Part shown: positions 9,299 to 17,050 of the stretch, in pieces
Layout of the letters: each line of letters starts with the position of its first letter
Position numbering within the stretch: the stretch's first letter is position 1
Source of the DNA: Bradyrhizobium sp. 4
GTDB lineage: Bacteria > Pseudomonadota > Alphaproteobacteria > Rhizobiales > Xanthobacteraceae
Reading direction: 5' to 3'
DNA length: 64,000 nucleotides
NCBI RefSeq assembly: GCF_023100905.1
Contig: NZ_CP064686.1
Span: 682,001-746,000 of the forward strand
Program-made: the position numbers and the translations under genes
The notes under the pieces: generated by a model
What the model was told of the DNA's origin: nothing
Database searches by the model: none
Seen by the model: the letters and a program-made list of their open reading frames with translations, nothing else

Positions 9299-10501
9299 TC
9301 AATACTTCTTTACAGCCGCGCCGAACGCGAACCACAGCGCCATGGACGCGAGGCCAAAACCGCCGAGCAGCAGGAAAGTCGGGCCGTAGCCGATCCATTG
9401 CGCAATCCAGCCGCCCAGCGCGGGACTGAGGCTCGCGCCGATGCCCTGCACGGTGATCACGGCACCCTGGCCGAGATTGATGCGGCCGGTGCCGTTGAGC
9501 GAGCGTGCGACCATGCCGGGAACGGCAACCGTCTGGAGCCCGGTGCCGATGCCGTCGAGCACCTGCATCGGTACGACGCCCCACCATCCCGTGACGAAGA
9601 AGGCGAGCACGCCGCGGATGGGCAGGAACATGAAGGAGACGAGGATGATGGGCCAGTAGTTGCGCTTGCTCGCCGCCTTCATTGCGATCAGCGAGGTGAT
9701 GATCATGACGCCTTGTGCGATCACGACGGTGGTCGCGACGAAGCTCGGGCCGTTGGCCTGGCCTTCGGCGACCGCCGCCAGGCTATAGAGCGGCACGATG
9801 GCGGCATTGCCGAGATGAAACAGCGCGAGCGCCATTGCCAGCACCAGCAGCGCGCGGTGCTTGAGCAGCATCGTGAGCGCGTCCGGCGCGCTGTCCGGAT
9901 CGTCCTCCTTGCTGCCGCGCGCGGCGCGATCGTCGATCGCCTTGGCCGGGATCATCATCACGCAGGCGATCGCGATGGCGCCGAACACCGCCGCCAGCAC
10001 GAACACGGCGACATAGCCGAACTTATAACCGAGATAGCCCGACAGCGCGGCGCCGACCATGTTGCCGGCGTGGTTGAATGCCTGGTTGCGGCCGTTGAGC
10101 GCGTTAAAGCCCTTCTGCTTGGCGATGCCGAGCGTGATGCCGGTGACCGCCGGCACGATCGCGGCGCTCGCCAGCGATTGTGCGACCTGCGAGAATGTCA
10201 CCGCCCAGAAATTCTGCGAGATCAGGATGATCGCGGACGCGAGCACCACGCAGATGCCGGGAATGACGACCCACATGCGCTTGTTGCGGCTCGCGTCGAT
10301 GAAGCCGCCGATCGGCGTCGTGATCAGCATGCCCGCGACATTGCCGATCGTCATCGCGGTGCCGATCAATCCGCTCGCCCAGCCGCGCTCCTGGAGGAAG
10401 ACGCCGACGAAAGGGCCGATGCCCGACTGCATGTCGGCCATGAAGAAGTTGAGAGCGAACAGGGGCCAGATACGAGACGAGGAGGGGGACCGCGATGTCA
10501 T
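9299..10501 (-). CDS. Major facilitator superfamily transporter
   Basis: A 400-residue polytopic membrane protein with about twelve hydrophobic segments. The first helix is IWPLFALNFFMADMQSGIGP, and an MFS loop-2/3-like region lies at TTPIGGFIDASRNKRMW. The central loop near residues 195-215 is hydrophilic (KAIDDRAARGSKEDDPDSAP), dividing the protein into two six-helix halves as expected. The ATG at 10501 is preferred over a TTG three codons earlier; neither has a strong ribosome binding site. Substrate is unknown. It is transcribed away from the MBL-fold gene. Confidence 0.88.
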   Translation of the reverse strand: MTSRSPSSSRIWPLFALNFFMADMQSGIGPFVGVFLQERGWASGLIGTAMTIGNVAGMLITTPIGGFIDASRNKRMWVVIPGICVVLASAIILISQNFWAVTFSQVAQSLASAAIVPAVTGITLGIAKQKGFNALNGRNQAFNHAGNMVGAALSGYLGYKFGYVAVFVLAAVFGAIAIACVMMIPAKAIDDRAARGSKEDDPDSAPDALTMLLKHRALLVLAMALALFHLGNAAIVPLYSLAAVAEGQANGPSFVATTVVIAQGVMIITSLIAMKAASKRNYWPIILVSFMFLPIRGVLAFFVTGWWGVVPMQVLDGIGTGLQTVAVPGMVARSLNGTGRINLGQGAVITVQGIGASLSPALGGWIAQWIGYGPTFLLLGGFGLASMALWFAFGAAVKKY

Positions 10502-10692
10502 CGATACCAAAACGTGGTCTCAGCCGGGATGCGGCGGGTGGGACATGATCCTTTCAGCCAATCGTTCTGGCGCGGACGAGAGTTTAACGAGCGCTGATCG
10601 GGTTGGTTCCAGGTTTCGCCCGGTCGGTGGGGCTTGCGGTCACCGCCAGCAATTCCTTATTGACGTTGGATCGTCTCTGTCGGGAGTACGGC

Positions 10693-11493
10693 ATGCCCCT
10701 CTGGACCTGCGAAACCTGCGGCGCGCAATTTCTGGGCGAAAATCCGCCAACGTCCTGTGAAATTTGCGAGGACGAACGGCAATACGTCGGGTGGAAGGGC
10801 CAGACTTTCCTCACGCGCGAGGCGCTCTCGGAACGTCACCGCATGGTCTGGCGCGACGATCTCGGCCTGACCGGCCTCGCGCTCGAGCCAAGCTTTGCCA
10901 TCGGCCAGCGCGCGCTGCTGGTGCCGCTCGCGGACGGCTGGCTGATGTGGGACTGCGTCCCGCTGGCGACGCCGGAGGCGATCGCGCATGTGCGGTCAAT
11001 CGGCGGGCTGAAGGCGATCGCGATCTCGCATCCGCATTACTATGGCGCGCTCGCCGACTGGAGCGAGGCGTTTGGCGGGGTGCCGGTCTATTTGCACGCC
11101 GACGATCGCCAATGGGTAACGCGTCCGCATGCTTCGATCGTGCACTGGACCGGCGACAGCCATCGCATCTCCGAGGATGTGCTGCTGCTGCGCACCGGCG
11201 GTCATTTCGCCGGCGCCGCCATGCTGCATCACGCGAGCGGTGCGGACGGCAAGGGCGCGCTACTCACCGGCGATATCGCGCAGGTCACGATGGATCGCCG
11301 CTTCGTCAGCTTCATGTACTCCTATCCGAACTACATGCCACTCAATGCCGCCGCGGTGCGACGGATTGCGGCTGCCGTCGAGCCGCTGGCCTTCGATCGC
11401 ATCTACGGCGCGTGGTGGGACCGCAACATCGCCGCAGGCGCCAAGGCCGCATTCGCGGCCTCTGTCGCGCGCTATCTGGCCGCCATCGCCTGA
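10693..11493 (+). CDS. MBL-fold protein with N-terminal rubredoxin-like zinc ribbon
   Basis: A 266-residue protein. Residues 1-30 form a two-knuckle metal site (WTCETCGAQF and TSCEICEDERQYV). The rest is a metallo-beta-lactamase fold. The usual HxHxDH metal motif is replaced by SHPHYYGALADW, but the later positions TGGHFAG (His) and LLTGDIAQ (Asp) are kept. The ATG at 10693 has GGGAG about seven bases upstream; a longer frame from 10603 adds 30 residues without family likeness. Function is unknown; hydrolase activity is uncertain because two metal ligands look altered. Confidence 0.87.
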   Translation: MPLWTCETCGAQFLGENPPTSCEICEDERQYVGWKGQTFLTREALSERHRMVWRDDLGLTGLALEPSFAIGQRALLVPLADGWLMWDCVPLATPEAIAHVRSIGGLKAIAISHPHYYGALADWSEAFGGVPVYLHADDRQWVTRPHASIVHWTGDSHRISEDVLLLRTGGHFAGAAMLHHASGADGKGALLTGDIAQVTMDRRFVSFMYSYPNYMPLNAAAVRRIAAAVEPLAFDRIYGAWWDRNIAAGAKAAFAASVARYLAAIA

Positions 11494-11527
11494 GCTGGCG
11501 CGCGACCGGATTTATCTTGCTGGTCCC

Positions 11528-11556
11528 TAATAAATGGACTATAAGTACAGTTATTA
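11528..11556. promoter_or_regulatory. Possible operator upstream of the MetX-like gene
   Basis: An A/T-rich inverted repeat with TAATAA at 11528-11533 and TTATTA at 11551-11556 around an ACTATAAGTAC core. It stands out in the GC-rich surroundings and lies about 90 bases before the MetX-like start. The binding protein is unknown. Confidence 0.35.
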
Positions 11557-11647
11557 AGCGTGACGCGACGATGCGTCTGCGGGACCGGCATGATCGATGC
11601 ATCGCTGTTTCCGCGGCGCGCTTGCCGCGTGAGCGGGAGTTCGGTCG

Positions 11648-12664
11648 ATGACGGCAGGGCGCGACTACGAGATTTTCGAGGCCGGCGACGTCGCGCTCCG
11701 GTCCGGGGCCGTCGTCCCTTCGCTCAAGCTCGCCTACAAGACCTACGGCACGCTCAGTCCGGACAAGGACAACGTGGTTCTCTATCCGACCTCGTTCAGC
11801 GCGCAGCACGCCGACACCGAGTGGCTGATTGGCCCCGACGGGGTGCTCGACGCCACGCGCTACTTCATCATCATCCCGAATCTGTTCGGTAACGGGCTGT
11901 CGTCCTCGCCGTCGAATACCGCCGCGCCGTTCCCGATCCTGACCTATCACGATGCCATCGCGGTCCAGCACCGGCTGCTCACCGAGCGGTTCGGCATCTC
12001 GAAGCTTGCCCTGGTCTATGGCTGGTCGATGGGCGGCATGCAGGCCTATCACTGGGCGGCGCTGCATCCCGATATGGTCGAGCGGGCGGCCGTTGTCTGC
12101 GGCAGTGCCCGCTGCGCGCCCTATAATTACGTCTTCCTGGAAAGCGTGAAGGCCGCGCTAACCGCCGATCCCGCCTTCCGCGACGGCCGGTTCGTCGAGA
12201 AGCCTGTCGCGGGCTATCGCGCCATGGGGCGCGTCTACGCAGGTTGGGCGATGTCGCACGGCTTCTATCGCGACGAGATCTGGCGCGAAGCAGGCTTCAC
12301 CTCGCTGGACGACTATCTCGTCCGCACCTGGGATGCGGCGTTTGCCCGGCGCGATGCCAACGATCTCCTGGCGCAGATCGGGATCTGGCAGAACGGCGAT
12401 GTCAGCCGCTGCACGACCTTCGATGGCGATTTCGATCGCGCGCTCGGTGCGATCAACGCGCACATGTTGCTGATGCCCGGTGCGACCGACCGCTATTTCG
12501 ACGTCCGCGACAACGAGGACGAACTCGGCCGGCTGGTCAATGCGCGCTCTGCGGTGCTGCATCCGATCCCGTCGCTGCACGGCCATCGCGCCGGCAACCC
12601 CGTCAACAATGCGCGCGATCGGGCCTTCATCAAGGCCGAGATCGCAGAGCTTCTCGGCAAGTAG
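11648..12664 (+). CDS. Alpha/beta hydrolase, homoserine O-acetyltransferase-like
   Basis: A 338-residue alpha/beta-hydrolase related to MetX. The nucleophile elbow is GWSMGGMQAYHW (Ser near residue 127), the acid is probably Asp in MPGATDRYFDVRDN, and the His is in LHGHRAGNP near the end. The MetX-like N-terminus (LKLAYKTYGTLSPDKDNVVLYP) is clear. Many proteins of this kind are not true homoserine acetyltransferases, and no methionine genes are nearby, so the acyl acceptor is uncertain. The ATG at 11648 is accepted for length. A fatty-acid desaturase gene follows after 15 bases, so the two are probably cotranscribed. Confidence 0.9.
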   Translation: MTAGRDYEIFEAGDVALRSGAVVPSLKLAYKTYGTLSPDKDNVVLYPTSFSAQHADTEWLIGPDGVLDATRYFIIIPNLFGNGLSSSPSNTAAPFPILTYHDAIAVQHRLLTERFGISKLALVYGWSMGGMQAYHWAALHPDMVERAAVVCGSARCAPYNYVFLESVKAALTADPAFRDGRFVEKPVAGYRAMGRVYAGWAMSHGFYRDEIWREAGFTSLDDYLVRTWDAAFARRDANDLLAQIGIWQNGDVSRCTTFDGDFDRALGAINAHMLLMPGATDRYFDVRDNEDELGRLVNARSAVLHPIPSLHGHRAGNPVNNARDRAFIKAEIAELLGK

Positions 12665-12679
12665 GGCAGGCATCCGATC

Positions 12680-13627
12680 ATGATCGACGCAACCGTTTCA
12701 GAGTCCGGCCATCGGCTGAAGCCGCTGGCGCCGGCGATGCTGCGTGAACTGTCGGTGCGGTCCAACCTCAGGGGTGCCGTGCAGAGCCTCGGCCATTACG
12801 GCGTGATCCTGCTGATCGGCGGGCTGATCTGGATGGTCGCCTCACGCCATGGCGTGCTCTGGGCGCTGCCGCTGATGGCGGTGCAAGGCTATCTCGTCGC
12901 CTTCCTGTTCATGGCTGTGCACGAGACCGCACACAAGACCGCGTTCAAAAGCCGCGGTCTCAACCTCGTGGTCGGCTATCTCTCAGGCTTCATCATCGGA
13001 TTGCCCTACGAATATTATTGCCTGTTTCACTGGGACCATCATCGCTACACCCAGGATCCTGACAAGGACCCCGAACTGATCGTCGGCGTGAAGCCCACAT
13101 CGGACACGCAGCTCGCGATCGCCTATAGCGGCCTGCTTCAGGTCGCCGGACGCTTGCGGTTGATGCTCGACCATGCCGTCACCGGCAAGGTCGTCGTGCC
13201 CTGGATCCCCGAGAACAGACGCACCATCATCGTCACCGAGGCGCGCGCTTACGTCGCACTTTATGCGCTGCTGCTCGTGCTCTCGCTGTGGTTCTCGTCG
13301 GCGCTGCTGCTCTGGGTCTGGATCGTGCCGCTGATCATTGGGCAGTTCTTCCTGCGACCCTATCTCTACGCCGAGCACACCGGCTGCGAGCGCACTCGCA
13401 GCGCATTCCAGAACACCCGCACCACCTACACCGGCGCACTCGTCAAATGGGTTGCGTGGAATATGCCTTACCATGTCGAGCACCACGCTTATCCCACGAT
13501 CCCGTTCCACGCGCTGCCGAAGCTGAACGGGATCGTCGACGGCGAGATCGTCCACCGCGGCCGCGGCTACATCAGAACGACGCGCGAGACCTGGGCCTGG
13601 TTTCGCCGACATCGACAGGCCGGCTAG
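12680..13627 (+). CDS. Membrane fatty acid desaturase-family protein
   Basis: A 315-residue di-iron membrane desaturase/hydroxylase. The three histidine boxes are present: HETAHK near residue 75, HWDHH near residue 117, and HVEHH near residue 270. Hydrophobic helices lie between them. It would introduce a double bond or hydroxyl into a lipid acyl chain or a related hydrocarbon substrate. It starts 15 bases after the MetX-like gene. A strong hairpin terminator follows 23 bases after the stop. Confidence 0.92.
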   Translation: MIDATVSESGHRLKPLAPAMLRELSVRSNLRGAVQSLGHYGVILLIGGLIWMVASRHGVLWALPLMAVQGYLVAFLFMAVHETAHKTAFKSRGLNLVVGYLSGFIIGLPYEYYCLFHWDHHRYTQDPDKDPELIVGVKPTSDTQLAIAYSGLLQVAGRLRLMLDHAVTGKVVVPWIPENRRTIIVTEARAYVALYALLLVLSLWFSSALLLWVWIVPLIIGQFFLRPYLYAEHTGCERTRSAFQNTRTTYTGALVKWVAWNMPYHVEHHAYPTIPFHALPKLNGIVDGEIVHRGRGYIRTTRETWAWFRRHRQAG

Positions 13628-13650
13628 TAGAAAAAAATTGACGTGCAAAG

Positions 13651-13675
13651 GCCCCGATCGCGGTGCGATCGGGGC
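13651..13675 (+). terminator. Rho-independent terminator, possibly bidirectional
   Basis: Perfect 11-bp GC-rich stem (GCCCCGATCGC, loop GGT, GCGATCGGGGC) followed by TTTG on the plus strand. On the minus strand the stem is followed after about ten bases by a run of T. It lies between the convergent desaturase and small secreted protein genes and can serve both. Confidence 0.8.
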
Positions 13676-13695
13676 TTTGTCGTGAATGCGGGATA

Positions 13696-13935
13696 TCAGT
13701 AGATCCCGTACGCGCAGACGTTCACGACGCGGACGCGCAGGCCGTGGCGGGTCTGGACGACGCGCTCCTGATAGCAATTGTTGACGCCGCTGTTGACGTA
13801 GACCCCGCCAAAGCCCCAGCCGGGACCCCAGTGATGGTGGAAGCCGTGGGCCGACGCGGCGGTGGGGGCGAGAGCGGCAACGCCGAGCGAGCCGGCGGCG
13901 ATCAGACCAAGTGCAAGCTTACGAAACATCTTCAT
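13696..13935 (-). CDS. Small secreted protein of unknown function
   Basis: A 79-residue protein with an obvious signal peptide (KLALGLIAAGSLGVAALAPTAASA, residues 5-29). The short mature part is rich in His, Gly and aromatic residues (HGFHHHWGPGWGFGG) and has two Cys (NNCYQE and VNVCAYG) that could form a disulfide. Such small proteins are common in Bradyrhizobium and have no assigned role. The start ATG at 13935 has a GGAGAATG context (GGAGA overlapping the spacer region). Confidence 0.75.
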   Translation of the reverse strand: MKMFRKLALGLIAAGSLGVAALAPTAASAHGFHHHWGPGWGFGGVYVNSGVNNCYQERVVQTRHGLRVRVVNVCAYGIY

Positions 13936-14028
13936 TCTCCAGTGTGGCGCAGGGGCCGTTGTTGTGTCCCTGCATCTCGGTCGAGCCGAAACGCGGATGC
14001 GTTCATGCAGGCAGGGGAGAATCGTGTT

Positions 14029-15048
14029 TCAGGAGTGTTTCGTCGGTCGCGGTGCGTTGCGCCGCCGTCCTGCTTTCCGCGCCGCGCGATAGCGCACAGC
14101 CATCGCCTCTGTCAGCTCGGCCATCTTCTCGCGCAGATCGGCCGGCTCCAGCACTTCGGCCTCGGGCCCGAGCCGCAACAATTCGGCGGCGGCATGCCAT
14201 GACGTCTTGCCGGTCGGCACTCTGGCAATGCGCCAGCCGTCCGCATCCGCGGTCTCTTCGAGCTGCGTACGCGCCCTGACGTAAGGCTGGCTCAGCGCGT
14301 CGAGCAATTTCACGCCGAAGGACGACAGCCGAACGATCGCGACGTTGGGATGCATCTCGGCCTCGAGACGCAGCGTTGCGTCCCGCCAATAGGCGGCGAG
14401 ATCGAAACCGGCGGGCCGCTCACAGCGATCTTCGAGCGCCGTGCAGTCGAGCACGCGCGCGACGCGATACGTCCGCACGCTGCCGTCGACCAGACCTGCC
14501 AGATACCAGCTGCCACCTTTCAGCACGAGACCGAGCGGCGCGACGCGACGCTGCTTCTCGGCGCGCCAGCTCTGGTAGCGGATCTTGATCAGTGTCCCGC
14601 GCAGGGTCGCGGCAGCGATGGTGCGCAGATGCTTGGGTTCTTCCGCCTCGCCGAACCAGCCCGGCGCGTCGAGGTGAAAACGGTCCTGCATCCGTCCGGC
14701 GTCTTCGCGCAAATTGGCGGGCAGCGCGGCCATCAGCTTGTTCTGTGCGGCGATCATCGCCGCATCCAGCCCGAACGCTGCCGCCGGGCCCGGCAATCCC
14801 GCCAGGAACAGCGCTTCCGCCTCGCTTTGCGACAGACCGTTCAGCCGCACGCGATAGCCATCGAGCAGGCGATAGCCGCCCTCCGCGCCGCGGTCGGCAT
14901 AGACAGGGACGCCGGACGCCGCGAGCGCGTCGATGTCGCGGTAGATCGTGCGCACCGAGACTTCGCAGGCCTCCGCGAGCTCAGGCGCGGTGACCTGCCC
15001 CCTGGCCTGCAGGGTGGTGAGGATCGACAGCATCCGGCTCGCGCGCAT
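14029..15048 (-). CDS. YafY-type HTH/WYL-domain transcriptional regulator
   Basis: A 339-residue regulator: DeoR-type winged helix in the first 60 residues (LAEACEVSVRTIYRDIDALAASG) and a WYL domain from about residue 140 (LIKIRYQSWRAEKQRRVAPLGLVLK, GSWYLAGL). The ATG at 15048 is chosen because AAAGGA lies directly upstream; starting at 15072 would place the N-terminus inside a perfect operator palindrome. It diverges from a glutathione-transferase-like gene and probably controls it and itself through that palindrome. WYL domains sense ligands or nucleic acids; the signal here is unknown. Confidence 0.92.
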   Translation of the reverse strand: MRASRMLSILTTLQARGQVTAPELAEACEVSVRTIYRDIDALAASGVPVYADRGAEGGYRLLDGYRVRLNGLSQSEAEALFLAGLPGPAAAFGLDAAMIAAQNKLMAALPANLREDAGRMQDRFHLDAPGWFGEAEEPKHLRTIAAATLRGTLIKIRYQSWRAEKQRRVAPLGLVLKGGSWYLAGLVDGSVRTYRVARVLDCTALEDRCERPAGFDLAAYWRDATLRLEAEMHPNVAIVRLSSFGVKLLDALSQPYVRARTQLEETADADGWRIARVPTGKTSWHAAAELLRLGPEAEVLEPADLREKMAELTEAMAVRYRAARKAGRRRNAPRPTKHS

Positions 15049-15057
15049 AATCCTTTT

Positions 15058-15090
15058 AACCATACCTGACACAGGATGTCAGGTATGGTT
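15058..15090. promoter_or_regulatory. Perfect inverted-repeat operator between WYL regulator and GST gene
   Basis: Two perfect 14-bp arms, AACCATACCTGACA (15058-15071) and TGTCAGGTATGGTT (15077-15090), flank the spacer CAGGA. The palindrome is nine bases upstream of the regulator start on one side and 40 bases upstream of the GST start on the other. A TATAAC hexamer (15094-15099) just downstream could be the -10 element for the GST gene. A related core (CTGACA...GGATGT) is found by the second WYL regulator at 22552-22575. Confidence 0.8.
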
Positions 15091-15130
15091 CGCTATAACG
15101 CCATCGCCAGCCGGCCAGATGGAGACCGCC

Positions 15131-15775
15131 ATGACCGATCCGAACCGCATCACGCTGTATTATTCGCCGCAAACCCGCGCCACCGGCACGCGGGTGCTGC
15201 TTGAGGAACTGGGGGCGCCCTATGATCTTCATGTCCTCAACATGAAGGCCGGCGAGCAGCGCCAGCCGGCCTATCTCGCCGTCAACCCGCTCGGCAAGGT
15301 GCCGGCGATTCACCACAGCGGGCAGCTTGTGACCGAGCAGGTCGCGATTACCGTCTATCTCGCCGATTTGTTTCCGCAGGCAGGGCTGACGCCCGCGCTG
15401 AACGATCCGCTGCGCGGCCCCTATCTGCGCTGGATCGCCTATTACGGCGCCTCGTTCGAGCCGGCCCTGATCGACAAGTTCATGCAGCGCGAGCCGGCAC
15501 CGATCACGCAATCGCCTTATGCCGACTACGACGCCATGCTCGGCGCGCTCGAGGCGCAGCTGTCGAAGGGACCGTATCTGCTCGGCGAGCGCATGACGGC
15601 CGCGGATGTGCTGTGGGGCGTCGCGTTCAGCTGGACGATGATGTTCGGCATTGTGCCGAAAAAGGACGTGTTCGTCCGCTATGCCGAACGCATGACCTCG
15701 CGGCCGGCGTTCCAGCGCATCAACGCGGCGGATGCTGAGATGGCGGCGCAGCATGCTGCGGCGCTTCAGGGCTGA
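15131..15775 (+). CDS. Glutathione S-transferase family protein
   Basis: A 214-residue protein with an N-terminal thioredoxin-like domain (RITLYYSPQTRATGTRVLLEELGAPY, cis-Pro region NPLGKVPAIHHSG, then TEQVAITVYLADLF) and a helical C-terminal domain. The ATG at 15131 has GGAGA seven bases upstream; an in-frame ATG at 15119 is possible. It is divergent from the WYL regulator. Such enzymes conjugate or reduce electrophiles with glutathione; substrate is unknown. A DUF6157-like gene follows closely. Confidence 0.9.
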   Translation: MTDPNRITLYYSPQTRATGTRVLLEELGAPYDLHVLNMKAGEQRQPAYLAVNPLGKVPAIHHSGQLVTEQVAITVYLADLFPQAGLTPALNDPLRGPYLRWIAYYGASFEPALIDKFMQREPAPITQSPYADYDAMLGALEAQLSKGPYLLGERMTAADVLWGVAFSWTMMFGIVPKKDVFVRYAERMTSRPAFQRINAADAEMAAQHAAALQG

Positions 15776-15792
15776 GTGATCCAAGGTTGAAG

Positions 15793-16227
15793 ATGACGAA
15801 GCCGATGCACACGACCAACTGCTTCAACACCTTCATCCAGGTTGCTGAAGATTGTCCTGCGCGCACAGGCGAAGAGCCGCCGCTACGCGCGGGAAAGCCG
15901 ACGGTGGCGTGCCTGCAATACGGGATGATCGCGAAGGCGCCTTACAAATACACGTCCGACGACGTGATCTTCGCGACGTCTGCGCCAGGACGCGAACTCG
16001 CCGTGAAGGCGATGGAAACAGAGAAGCAGGCGGCCCGTGAAGCGTTCTTCTCCCGAGGGCAGGCGTGCATGAGGGCGTCGAGCCTGGGCAAGCGCTTCGG
16101 CTGGGGCGTTCATGCCGATAGCAAGGGCCGGATCGCGCTCTATCCCATCGAGAGCAAACGCTACCAGGCGCTTGCCCGCGATCCCAAGCTTACGCAGGTG
16201 CGGGCGATGCGGTCGAAGCGGGCGTGA
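15793..16227 (+). CDS. DUF6157-like small protein
   Basis: A 144-residue soluble protein with MHTTNCFNTFIQVAEDCPA, GKPTVACLQYGMI and APYKYTSDDVIFATSA, a pattern recalled from an uncharacterised family (DUF6157). The ATG at 15793 is preferred to the TTG two codons upstream. It begins 17 bases after the GST-like gene and is probably in the same transcript, under the same WYL regulator. Its TGA stop abuts the TGA stop of the convergent crotonase with no base between. Function is unknown. Confidence 0.83.
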   Translation: MTKPMHTTNCFNTFIQVAEDCPARTGEEPPLRAGKPTVACLQYGMIAKAPYKYTSDDVIFATSAPGRELAVKAMETEKQAAREAFFSRGQACMRASSLGKRFGWGVHADSKGRIALYPIESKRYQALARDPKLTQVRAMRSKRA

Positions 16228-17013
16228 TCAGAAAATTGGCGGCCGCTTCTCCGCGAAGGCCTTGATGCCTTCCTTGATCTCGTCGCCGCGCATGCTGTCA
16301 CGGTGGCGCTGGTCGGCGCCTTGCTCGTCGAGTTCGCCGCGGGCGAATTCGTTGATCGCGCGCTTCATGCCGCGCATCGCCTGCGGCGCGTTGCCGGCGA
16401 GGATGTTGACGAGCCTATCGACCTCCTCGTCCAGAAACTCGACCGCCACCATATCGGTGAGATAGCCGATCCGCAGCATCTCCGGCGCGCTGATCTTTTG
16501 CGCGGTCAGGAACAGCTTTTTTGCATTGTCGACGCCGAGCCGTGTCACGTAACGCTTGATGCCGCTGCTGTAGTAATGCAGCCCGAGGCGTGCCGCGGGC
16601 ATGAACATCTCGGCGGTATCCACGCCGATGCGGAAGTCGCAGGCGAGCGCGAGATCGGTCGCGCCGCCATAGACGCCGCCGTTGAGCCGGCAGATCGTGG
16701 GGACGCCGAGATCCTCCAGCCGGTTGACGACTACCTCAAAGGCGGAGCCCGCGCTCTGCTGCTCGTTCGCACTGACCGCGCGCTCGGCAACCGAGTTGAG
16801 ATCATAGCCCGCGGAGAAGGCGCGCCCGGTGCCGGTCAACACCAGCACGCGGATAGCAGGATCGGCCTCGACCCGATCGAACAGTTTGACCAGCTCGCCG
16901 AGATCCTCGGCCTGGAGCCGGTTGAGGTGTTTGGGACGATTGAGGCGGATGGTGGCGCGTGCACCAACGAGGTCGAGCAGCGGGCCAGTGGCTGCGTCGG
17001 TGATGTCCGACAT
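16228..17013 (-). CDS. Crotonase (enoyl-CoA hydratase/isomerase) family protein lacking both catalytic glutamates
   Basis: A 261-residue crotonase-fold protein. LTGTGRAFSAGYDL and NGGVYGGATDLALACDFRIG give the CoA-binding oxyanion-hole regions. The two Glu residues of classical enoyl-CoA hydratase are replaced: Asp in GGATDLAL and Ala in MPAARLGL. Hydratase activity is therefore doubtful; thioesterase, isomerase or dehalogenase-like chemistry is possible. The ATG at 17013 has GGAGA five bases upstream and is preferred over 17025. It lies 30 bases after the broken potassium channel gene, in a junction carrying an 18-bp tandem duplication. Confidence 0.88.
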   Translation of the reverse strand: MSDITDAATGPLLDLVGARATIRLNRPKHLNRLQAEDLGELVKLFDRVEADPAIRVLVLTGTGRAFSAGYDLNSVAERAVSANEQQSAGSAFEVVVNRLEDLGVPTICRLNGGVYGGATDLALACDFRIGVDTAEMFMPAARLGLHYYSSGIKRYVTRLGVDNAKKLFLTAQKISAPEMLRIGYLTDMVAVEFLDEEVDRLVNILAGNAPQAMRGMKRAINEFARGELDEQGADQRHRDSMRGDEIKEGIKAFAEKRPPIF

Positions 17014-17014
17014 T

Positions 17015-17050
17015 CTTGTCTCCATTTATTTGCTTGTCGCCATTTATTTG
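17015..17050. repeat. 18-bp tandem duplication at the channel/crotonase junction
   Basis: 17015-17032 and 17033-17050 are adjacent copies of CTTGTCTCCATTTATTTG with one difference (T or G at the seventh position). On the minus strand the repeat contains the TAA stop of the channel frame and the GGAGA ribosome-binding segment of the crotonase gene. Confidence 0.9.
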
